Assembly: GCA_030627905.1 (NCBI GenBank)
Contig: DAOVRZ010000136.1
Coordinates: 1 to 11,513 of the forward strand
Reading direction: 5' to 3'
From: JAGMES01 sp023128035
Lineage (GTDB): Bacteria > Bacillota > Halanaerobiia > DY22613
DNA: 11,513 nt
Shown here: one piece after another, positions 5,591 to 11,513 of the stretch
How positions within the stretch are numbered: the stretch's first letter is position 1
Layout of the letters: each line of letters opens with the position of its first letter
Program-made: the position numbers and the translations under genes
Notes under the pieces: model-generated
What the model saw: only the letters and a program-made list of their open reading frames with translations
What the model was told of the DNA's origin: nothing
Database searches by the model: none

Positions 5591-5633
5591 TGAATGTAGT
5601 TTTTAAATATGAGAAAAGGAAAAGGTGTAGAGT

Positions 5634-6908
5634 ATGCTAAACATGGAACTATTACTCCCAGAAATTTATAGATTTAAAGTAAATGATAAATCTATCATTA
5701 TAGATGTTAGAAGAGGGATTTACGGAGAAGAGAGATTTTTAAAAGAGTTGATAAACAGATCAATAGTTCCAGATAGAAAATTAAGAGTTGATATAGAAAA
5801 ATTTCTGGTTAATTCACTATACCTGCATATAAGTGAGAAATGTTCTTTAAGGTGTACTTATTGCTATTTGGATAGTAGTAATAAACCAACTAAATTATCT
5901 GAAATGAATGAAAATCAAATAGATGAGATTATTTTTTTTCTTAAAAATTCTTCTTTATTAAGTGCTAATGTATATATAAATTTTCTCGGTCGAGAGCCTT
6001 TGGAGAATTTTGATTTAATAAAATATACTGTTAATAAATTAGAGGAAATGAATTTTAAAAATTTTCATTATACCATTGGTACTAATGGTCTTTTGCTTAA
6101 TAAAAAAGAAATAGTTTCTTTTTTATATAGATATTTTTCCAGTATAGTTGTAAGTTTAGATGGTACGGAAAGAATCCATAACCAAACTAGAAAGTTTTCT
6201 AATGGTAAAGGTAGTTATGAGAGTATTACTAAAAATATTGCTTATCTAAATAATCGTCCCAAAACCTTAAAATTTGGATTACGAGCTATAGTTGGTAAAA
6301 ATCCAGTGAAAGATGAACTTGTGAATATCGTAAAACACCATCAAAAGTTTAATCCAGATACAATTTTTATAGATCTTGAAAAAACACAAACTCAGTGGTC
6401 TGAGGAGAGAATTACTGTTACAAAAGAGGCTATCTATAGATTATGGTTGTACTTTCTTGAAAAAGCAGAAGAAGGAGTAATCCTGCCGATTAGACATATT
6501 TTAAGTCTTTTAAGAAAAGTATCGAGTGGTCGGACTGTTGCATACAATTGTGATGCAGGGACAACTTCTATTTATGTTACAAGTGATTGTGAAATCTATC
6601 CCTGTGGTGAACTGGCAAATTGCAGGCAGTGGAAAATTGGTTCTACAAAGGAGAATAAGATTAATCAAACGAGGTTTTTAGAAAATACTGTTCAAAATCG
6701 TGAAAACTGCAAAGACTGTTGGGCCAGATATATTTGTGGTGGCAAATGCTATGCTGATAATAGCGGTAATTGTGAAATAATTCAATTTGAAATTCAGTTA
6801 GCTATGTATGTTTCTATTTATCTTTTGAGCAATCATCCTGATTTATTTAAGAAAATTTATGATGTGGCAAATAAAAAGATACGTAGTAGAGGTGTATTTA
6901 TCGGTTGA
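5634..6908 (+). CDS. Radical SAM/SPASM enzyme A, QhpD/SCIFF-maturase-like
   Basis: This 424-residue enzyme has a short N-terminal domain (about 1-60), then CSLRCTYC at 70-77 for the [4Fe-4S]-SAM cluster. VSLDGTERIHNQTR follows at 173-186. A full SPASM domain has Cys306, Cys319, Cys324, Cys359, Cys362, Cys368, Cys372 and Cys380. The CxxCWARYICGGKC arrangement resembles enzymes that make thioether bonds between Cys and a peptide carbon (QhpD, the SCIFF maturase CteB, ranthipeptide synthases). The SAM-binding glycine motif, normally GGEP, reads GREP (119-122), which is unusual. ATG 5634 is used, with AAAGGTG upstream; ATG 5643 is a close alternative. It is the first gene of the operon, and the precursor starts 75 bases after it. 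The thioether role is inferred from family resemblance and the Cys-Cys core. Confidence 0.85.
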   Translation: MLNMELLLPEIYRFKVNDKSIIIDVRRGIYGEERFLKELINRSIVPDRKLRVDIEKFLVNSLYLHISEKCSLRCTYCYLDSSNKPTKLSEMNENQIDEIIFFLKNSSLLSANVYINFLGREPLENFDLIKYTVNKLEEMNFKNFHYTIGTNGLLLNKKEIVSFLYRYFSSIVVSLDGTERIHNQTRKFSNGKGSYESITKNIAYLNNRPKTLKFGLRAIVGKNPVKDELVNIVKHHQKFNPDTIFIDLEKTQTQWSEERITVTKEAIYRLWLYFLEKAEEGVILPIRHILSLLRKVSSGRTVAYNCDAGTTSIYVTSDCEIYPCGELANCRQWKIGSTKENKINQTRFLENTVQNRENCKDCWARYICGGKCYADNSGNCEIIQFEIQLAMYVSIYLLSNHPDLFKKIYDVANKKIRSRGVFIG

Positions 6909-6930
6909 TAAACCAACAAAGTTAGTTTTT

Positions 6931-7205
6931 GAAGGGAAGATATTAAAGATTTGAAGAATTTTTTAAAAAAGGAGGTGAATAGAATGGCAAAAGATCCAAA
7001 AGAGTTAAATGAAGAGGTTGCAAATGTAAAAGGCCCAGAGGAAGAAAATAATGAAGCTACTTTAAATGATTTGGATTTGACTAAAAAAGAAGTTTTTGAA
7101 GAATTAGATAAGGCAGCACTTCGTATAGAGGGTATTGGCCCTGATATGGAAACCTGTTGTGATACAGGCTTGCTCTAAAATCTAATAATTACCTATCTTC
7201 CCTTC
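6931..7205. repeat. 12-bp perfect inverted repeat enclosing the second precursor gene
   Basis: GAAGGGAAGATA (6931-6942) is the exact reverse complement of 7194-7205. The 251 bases between hold the precursor, its ribosome binding site and short flanks only. The left arm falls between radical SAM A and the precursor, the right arm between the precursor and the ribosome binding site of radical SAM B. The core AAGGGAA is the same as in the repeat around the first precursor (1989-2196). Confidence 0.7.
6984..7178 (+). CDS. RiPP precursor peptide, 64 residues, Cys-Cys core
   Basis: ATG 6984 follows AAAAAAGGAGGTG (6965-6977), an ideal ribosome binding site. An upstream in-frame TTG at 6951 lacks one, so I chose 6984. 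The first 50 residues are strongly acidic (MAKDPKELNEEV and GPEEENNEA), with a helical stretch LTKKEVFEELDKAALRIEG (32-50), as expected of a leader. The tail IGPDMETCCDTGLL (51-64) is the likely core, with Cys58-Cys59 and two Thr. Cys can be used for thioethers by the SPASM enzymes and for thiazolines by YcaO; Thr could also be heterocyclised. The gene lies between the two radical SAM genes and is enclosed by a 12-bp inverted repeat. I do not recognise the family. The leader cleavage site is unknown, although the Gly-rich GIGP stretch is a candidate. Confidence 0.85.
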   Translation: MAKDPKELNEEVANVKGPEEENNEATLNDLDLTKKEVFEELDKAALRIEGIGPDMETCCDTGLL

Positions 7206-7232
7206 TATTCATATAATTATGGAGTTGAGATT

Positions 7233-8477
7233 ATGTTAAAAAGAAGTAGATTTAACTTAATGGTAGACAAAGAAGATTTTTATCTTTTATATAATACATT
7301 GACTAAAAAGTTTTCGATGATTACAAAAAAGTTGTATGATCATCTTGATTTATTAAACGAAAAAGAATGTTATCAACTTAAACAACGAGGTTTTTTAATT
7401 AATAAGAATTTTGATGAAAAAGTTATCTTAGATTATACTTTTAATAAACAAAGATTTTCCTCTAAGTCTTTATCAATAATATATTTACCAACTCTAGATT
7501 GCAATTTAGATTGTGATTATTGTTTTCAGAAGACGTATCGAAATAAAAAAAGAGAAGAGGTAACTTCAGAAGCTATTGGTAGTTGGATATTGTCAAATGT
7601 AACAAATAATATAGAGCGAATAGTTATCAATTTTTATGGAGGAGAACCCTTATTGGAGATTGATAAAATACTAAATTTAAAAAAGTACATCAATTCTTTT
7701 ACATCAAAAGATATAGAGCTAGTTAGTAGTTTAACAACAAACGGATATTTGTTAGATGAGGATTTCATAAAAAAGTTTAAAAAAGATAGTACAATTTCTG
7801 GAATACAAATAACTATTCATGATATTGAGAATTTTGATACTCAATATCATCTCCAGGTTTACGAAAATATCAGAAAAACTTGTGAGTTTCATCCTGAAAT
7901 TTCGCTAGCAATTCGTTTTGATGTAAATCGAATAAACCATAAATATATTATGAGAGTATTAGATAATATTCCTAAAGCTAATAGTCTTAGTATTACTTTA
8001 GTTCCAATCTTACCCTGGGATGAAGATAGTGCTAAAAATCCCCATAAATATTTTTTATATGAGGATAGTAGTTATCAGGAGTTATTTGAGTTTAAAAAAA
8101 CTGTTAAAGATTTGGGTTTTAAGATAAATACAAGGTTAGATTATTCTTGTAAGATGATTTCTAAAACAAATGCTTTTGTAATAGACCCGGAGGGGTTTAT
8201 CTATAAATGTGATGGAATGGCAGGTCAAAATGAATATTCAATTGGTCATATTGAAAATTATAAGTTAAACTATAAGCAGATTTACATTGAAAACCTTTGG
8301 AATATTTGGGATAAATGCAATCAGTGTGAAGTGCTTCCGATTTGTATGGGTGGATGTAAGTATCGAAATTTTTATAATAATTATTCAGCGAATATTTGTA
8401 ATAAGGAATTGATAAAAGAAGAAATTAAGTTTTATATGGATGCAGAAGATTTAGATGTTTTAAAAATCATTAGATAA
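7233..8477 (+). CDS. Radical SAM/SPASM enzyme B with N-terminal leader-binding-like domain
   Basis: A 414-residue enzyme. Residues 1-70 (FNLMVDKEDFYLLYNTLTKK and QRGFLINKNFDE) have the strand-helix pattern common at the N terminus of SPASM peptide maturases and probably contact the leader. CNLDCDYC (90-97) binds the [4Fe-4S]-SAM cluster, and YGGEPL (135-140) is the intact SAM motif. The SPASM domain has Cys306, Cys326, CNQCEVLPICMGGC (362-375) and Cys389, a complete set for two auxiliary clusters. ATG 7233 has GGAG about ten bases upstream. It is cotranscribed with the precursor (54 bases before) and YcaO (22 bases after). Two different SPASM enzymes for one short core suggest two separate crosslinks or sequential steps. 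The bond type cannot be told from the sequence. Confidence 0.85.
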   Translation: MLKRSRFNLMVDKEDFYLLYNTLTKKFSMITKKLYDHLDLLNEKECYQLKQRGFLINKNFDEKVILDYTFNKQRFSSKSLSIIYLPTLDCNLDCDYCFQKTYRNKKREEVTSEAIGSWILSNVTNNIERIVINFYGGEPLLEIDKILNLKKYINSFTSKDIELVSSLTTNGYLLDEDFIKKFKKDSTISGIQITIHDIENFDTQYHLQVYENIRKTCEFHPEISLAIRFDVNRINHKYIMRVLDNIPKANSLSITLVPILPWDEDSAKNPHKYFLYEDSSYQELFEFKKTVKDLGFKINTRLDYSCKMISKTNAFVIDPEGFIYKCDGMAGQNEYSIGHIENYKLNYKQIYIENLWNIWDKCNQCEVLPICMGGCKYRNFYNNYSANICNKELIKEEIKFYMDAEDLDVLKIIR

Positions 8478-8499
8478 ACTCAAGTGAGGTGAAATATAT

Positions 8500-9765
8500 T
8501 TGAAGACTTTGTATGATGATGTCTCCAATAATCTTAAAACCGTAAATTTTATTGAAACTGATTTTAGAGTGTGTACTCCTGATGAGACTTTGAAAAATGT
8601 TAAGAACTTGATTGGGGAAGGCAGGATTATTTGTAAAGTTTTAAGAACTGACCCAGTTGATTGTTTGGGTTTACCGGTATATATATCTTTTTCAAAGAAG
8701 GTAGATGAGGATAGTCCAGAGTATTCAATGCCACATGCAGGTAAAGGAGTTACATTAGAACAGGCAAAGTGTAGCGCAATTTTTGAAGCAATAGAAAGAT
8801 ACTCAGCAAAAGTTCAAAGAAATGAAAAACTGATTGTATCATCATTTAATCGTTTAACTCATGCTATTAGACCTTTGGACTTTATTCTACCAGAAGACTG
8901 GAACATAACTGATGATTCTATTTTAGAATGGGTAGAAGGGTATTCATTAACCAAAAACTCTAAGGTATTGGTTCCAGCTAATTTTGTATATTTTCCATAT
9001 CGTCCGATTGATACCGATATTAAGAAAATTTTGCCTCATGATACTAATGGGTTGGCAGCAGGTAATTCTTTATATGAAGCTATTTTACATGCTATATATG
9101 AAGTTGTTGAAAAAGATGCAATTTCGATATTGTGGAAGACAAAAAGTGTTGCTCCTACTTTGAAATTGGATAATATTCAAAACAAGTATTTGTTAAAGGT
9201 TTTAACACAATTAGAGGATAAGAATGTTAAGGTTAATATTAAGGATATGACTACTGATATTAGGATTCCTTCTGTGATGGTGGTGTTGGATTGTTGTAAG
9301 ATAGCTGGCCCGGCTTTTTCATATGGAAGTGGAACACATCTCGACCCCGAAGTAGCATTGTTAAGAGCAATTGTCGAAGCAGCGCAGTTACGGGTTACTC
9401 AAATTACTCAAAACAGGTATTATCCTGACAGGGTTAGAGATTCTAAACTGCCACTTTTTCAGTTAATTTATGAAAAGTCTGTAGATTTAATTCAACATAT
9501 AATAACTGATAATAAAAATTATACAAATATAAGTAAAATTTCTTATAATGGTGAGAAAGATTTAGCAATAAATTTGACTGAGTGTATTAAATTAGTTGAT
9601 GATGTAGGGTATGAAATAGTTTATGTAGATATAACTAGAGAGGAAGTAAATATACCTGCTGTACGAGTTCTGATCCCTGGTTTGGAGCCAACTATAGGTA
9701 TCTCATCACGAACTGGTTTAAGGGTGGAACAAATCCCTCAAAAATGTGGCTGGACTAAATTATAA
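8500..9765 (+). CDS. YcaO-family ATP-dependent peptide backbone-modifying enzyme
   Basis: This 421-residue protein starts at TTG 8500, fixed by GAGGTGA (8485-8491); no in-frame ATG fits better. YcaO hallmarks are in order: GKGVTLEQAKCSAIFEAIER (81-100), NGLAAGNSLYEAILHAIYEV with EKDA (183-207), GSGTHLDPEVALLRAIVEAA (277-296) and the C-terminal VLIPGLEP (390-397). The Glu residues in the SAIFEAIE and RAIVEAAQ helices are those that bind Mg-ATP in this family. YcaO enzymes phosphorylate a peptide amide so that Cys, Ser or Thr, an amine or sulfide can attack it, giving azolines, macroamidines or thioamides. The C terminus lacks the PxPxP tail of azoline synthetases, and no E1/ocin-ThiF or TfuA partner is adjacent, so this is a standalone YcaO as in bottromycin-type pathways. 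The next gene starts 18 bases later. Confidence 0.88.
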   Translation: MKTLYDDVSNNLKTVNFIETDFRVCTPDETLKNVKNLIGEGRIICKVLRTDPVDCLGLPVYISFSKKVDEDSPEYSMPHAGKGVTLEQAKCSAIFEAIERYSAKVQRNEKLIVSSFNRLTHAIRPLDFILPEDWNITDDSILEWVEGYSLTKNSKVLVPANFVYFPYRPIDTDIKKILPHDTNGLAAGNSLYEAILHAIYEVVEKDAISILWKTKSVAPTLKLDNIQNKYLLKVLTQLEDKNVKVNIKDMTTDIRIPSVMVVLDCCKIAGPAFSYGSGTHLDPEVALLRAIVEAAQLRVTQITQNRYYPDRVRDSKLPLFQLIYEKSVDLIQHIITDNKNYTNISKISYNGEKDLAINLTECIKLVDDVGYEIVYVDITREEVNIPAVRVLIPGLEPTIGISSRTGLRVEQIPQKCGWTKL

Positions 9766-9783
9766 TCTAATTGGAGGTAGGTA

Positions 9784-11135
9784 ATGACCAAATATGAGAT
9801 AGATATAGTGTTTGAACCAGCCAGAAATTTTTTTTTGGAAAATGTCTAATCAAATTTCTAAATAAAACATCTTTAAATATAAATGAAATCTACTTAAGAT
9901 TAGATATAAATCGCGTAAAATATAATCAGATGCTTTATAATTTTGATAAAGATGTTGGATTTATGAGAATAGTAGAAGTTTATGATAAGCATAAAAAAAA
10001 TTTGCCTTTTATTACTTTTTCAAAAGAGGTTACTGAACAAAATAAGATAGGAAAATATGTTTATTATAAAGTACAGTTGGATACTTTGTTAAAACCAGAA
10101 GATGAAGGAGAAATTTCAGTTTTGTTTGAAGCTCGGTCAGTTTTTAGTGAAGGTCTGATAAATTTGAATGATAGTTTTTATGGTAATATAGGAGCCTATC
10201 CACGATTAATATTGATGTCAGAATACCAGAATGAATTATTTATGGAGTGGGATAATTATTATCATTCAGATTATGAAGTTAAGATAACTTTACCAATTAA
10301 TTATAAAGAGATTACAAGTGGTTTTTTAAAAGAATCTATTTTAGAAGGAGATAAAAAAACTTCGATATATTTTGTTAAAGGAATTCCTACTTTTGGGATT
10401 ATCTTAGGAAGTAATTTGGATTATTATACTTCAAAAACAAAAAATATTTTAATAAAATCATGGTATCGCAAAGATGAAGTCTTTAAAAATGAAAAATTTC
10501 GAGCCAAAGAATTATTGGATATTGCAAAGGAAAGCATTGATTTTTATTATTCTTATTTTGATTTTTATCCACAAAAAATACTCAATATAGTTTCTGGCAG
10601 AAAAAGTTTACTTGGTGGATATGCTAGTAGCAATATTTTATTTATCCATGATTTTAATAAATTAACCGATAAATTAGAATGGTTTTCTAAATATATTATA
10701 GCTCACGAGATTGCTCATATGTATTTTGGCATGTATCTTAATGATGATAATACTTATCCAAAATGGTTAACGATTGGTTTATCTATGTGGGCTGATAAAA
10801 AATTTACTGATTATCTCAATATTAAAAGTGGGAATTCTTTAGAAAGATATTATAAAGCAGCGTTGGAAGGACGTAATTTAATCATTATGCAACGAGTTAA
10901 AAAACTTGAAAATGAAAAATGGGATTGGAATGGAGCATTAGCACATGATACAGCTTTTATTCTATTCAGAGATTTAGAGAATTTGGTAGGAGAGAGTTTG
11001 TTTTTGCAAATTGTAAGAGAGTTATTTAAAAATTATCATCAAAAGATAATTAAGGCAGAAGATTTTTTTGAAGTGTGCAATCAATATGATGAAACTTTAG
11101 GGAAATTTTTATACGAGAAAATATATCAATCATAG
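9784..11135 (+). CDS. M1-peptidase-like protein, frame broken at a T9 run, degenerate active site
   Basis: ATG 9784 has TTGGAGG (9769-9775) upstream and reads MTKYEIDIVFEPARN. The frame then hits nine T (9828-9836) and stops at TAA 9847. A -1 shift on the T run continues as GKCLIKFLNKTSLNINEIYL and joins the long frame to 11135, giving about 450 residues. The joined N terminus has the M1 beta-domain pattern. HEIAH (308-312) is the zinc motif. The third zinc ligand, Glu at position 19 after the second His, is Ile331 (WLTIGLSMW replaces WLNEGFA). The catalytic Tyr aligns with His388 in LAHDTAFIL. The GxMEN motif is replaced by GGYASSN. There is no signal peptide or membrane segment. It is the last gene of the operon and a candidate leader peptidase or peptide-binding pseudoenzyme. 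Expression may need slippage at the T run; otherwise the gene is broken. Confidence 0.7.
9828..9836 (+). repeat. Nine-T homopolymer at the frame junction
   Basis: Codons AAT TTT TTT TTG span the tract. One extra T in DNA or RNA, or a -1 ribosomal slip, links the start codon to the 401-residue downstream frame. Such tracts are used for transcriptional slippage and phase variation, and are also common sites of sequencing error. Confidence 0.9.
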
Positions 11136-11166
11136 CTAAAAAAATGAGATTCCTATTGTAATTCAA

Positions 11167-11179
11167 GGGTCAGTGACCC
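11167..11179. promoter_or_regulatory. Short palindrome GGGTCAGTGACCC
   Basis: A 6-bp inverted pair with a single central G, in the 123-base gap between the M1-like gene and the nitrilase-family gene. It could be an operator for the downstream gene. It is too short to be certain. Confidence 0.25.
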
Positions 11180-11212
11180 GTGCTAGTTATCACTGTATTG
11201 ATAAAGTTATTG

Positions 11213-11230
11213 AAGGCTTTTTTTTGCCTT
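11213..11230 (+). other. Small hairpin with T8 loop before the nitrilase gene
   Basis: AAGGC and GCCTT pair around eight T. Because the T run is in the loop rather than after the stem, it is a poor intrinsic terminator. No better terminator is visible after the operon. Confidence 0.3.
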
Positions 11231-11258
11231 ATTATAATCATAAAAAGGGGGCATTTAC

Positions 11259-11513
11259 GTGTTAAAGGTGGCCTGTATTCAGATGGACTGTGAACCAGGA
11301 GATGTTACAAAAAATATGGAAAAAGCCGTAGGCTTTCTTAGAGAAGCAAAAGAGAAAGGAGCAGAACTGGTGCTTCTACCAGAACTATTTAATGTAGGTT
11401 ATGATTTTTCAGTTTATAAGACCATGACTTATGATTTTGAGGAGACCAAAAAGATTTTGTCTGATACTGCAAAAGAATTGAATATCCATATTGTAGCTGG
11501 TATATTAGAGAAA
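11259..11513 (+). CDS. Nitrilase/carbon-nitrogen hydrolase family protein, N-terminal part
   Basis: The gene starts at GTG 11259, with AAAAAGGGGG (11242-11251) upstream, and runs off the right edge. It begins VLKVACIQMDCEPGDVTKNM (initiator GTG read as Met) and continues EAKEKGAELVLLPELFNVGY. This is the standard nitrilase-superfamily opening, with Glu in LPELF as the first residue of the Glu-Lys-Cys triad. Such enzymes hydrolyse carbon-nitrogen bonds, mostly amides. From 11375 on it is identical to 1-139. If the window is circular, the gene continues at 140 and stops at 169, giving a dead 94-residue product. If it is a tandem duplication, a full gene may continue beyond the edge. A role in RiPP biosynthesis is not indicated. 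Confidence 0.75.
   Translation, partial: MLKVACIQMDCEPGDVTKNMEKAVGFLREAKEKGAELVLLPELFNVGYDFSVYKTMTYDFEETKKILSDTAKELNIHIVAGILEK
11375..11513. repeat. Right copy of 139-bp exact terminal direct repeat
   Basis: Identical to 1-139 over its whole length, up to the last base of the window. The true repeat could be longer than what is visible. Confidence 0.95.

Noticed and set aside
5437..5633. Promoter of the main operon
   Set aside because: The region is AT-rich with several -10-like hexamers, but no pair with a convincing -35 and spacing stood out, so no site is called.
6951..6983. Extended start of the second precursor at TTG 6951
   Set aside because: The strong AAAGGAGGTG lies after this codon and at proper spacing before ATG 6984; the extra residues would overlap the binding site.
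11136..11258. Intrinsic terminator of the main operon
   Set aside because: The only hairpins here are a 6-bp palindrome and a 5-bp stem with the T run in its loop; neither has the stem-then-T-tract form.
1..11513. CRISPR array, tRNA or rRNA genes, plasmid replication origin
   Set aside because: I saw no regularly spaced repeats, no cloverleaf-like sequences, no rRNA-like segments, and no Rep gene or iteron cluster.

Overview
The window is AT-rich (roughly 30% GC by eye in the intact genes). It has strong AAGGAGG-type ribosome binding sites, TTG and GTG starts, and remnants of IS1380, ISAzo13 and ISL3 transposases. Together these suggest a low-GC Bacillota, probably an anaerobe because three intact or near-intact radical SAM enzymes are present; the genus cannot be told. 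The first 139 bases are identical to the last 139, so the window is either a circular contig of about 11,374 bp with its ends overlapping, or one unit of a tandem duplication.

Layout. (1) 1-890: end of a truncated nitrilase-family gene, an interrupted ORF on the minus strand and IS-end-like repeats. (2) 895-2230, minus strand: a compact RiPP pair, with a 34-residue precursor peptide (2047-2151, absent from simple ORF calls) followed by a SPASM radical SAM maturase. A 16-bp inverted repeat encloses the precursor. (3) 2390-3130: three unrelated transposase fragments. (4) 3295-3950, minus strand: an intact MntA-like nucleotidyltransferase next to a HEPN gene broken at a 20-bp palindrome. (5) 4020-5436: a relic of a different RiPP locus, with fragments of an M16 peptidase, an MFS exporter, a TOMM/Nif11-like precursor, a cobalamin-binding radical SAM protein and a metallo-beta-lactamase-fold protein. 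(6) 5634-11135: the main operon, consisting of SPASM radical SAM A, a 64-residue precursor with a Cys-Cys core, SPASM radical SAM B, a YcaO enzyme, and an M1-peptidase-like protein whose frame is broken at a run of nine T. (7) 11259-end: the start of a nitrilase-family gene.

Working model for the main operon: the acidic leader of the 6984-7178 peptide recruits two SPASM enzymes, which put thioether or other radical crosslinks into the CC-containing tail. YcaO activates a backbone amide with ATP to form an azoline, amidine or thioamide. The M1-like protein may remove the leader or bind the peptide, but it has lost two residues expected of an active M1 enzyme. No intact exporter, TfuA, cyclodehydratase partner or immunity gene is visible, so the product may act inside the cell or be exported by a gene elsewhere. 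Two separate RiPP systems plus a decayed third within 11 kb, surrounded by IS debris, mark this as an accessory island.
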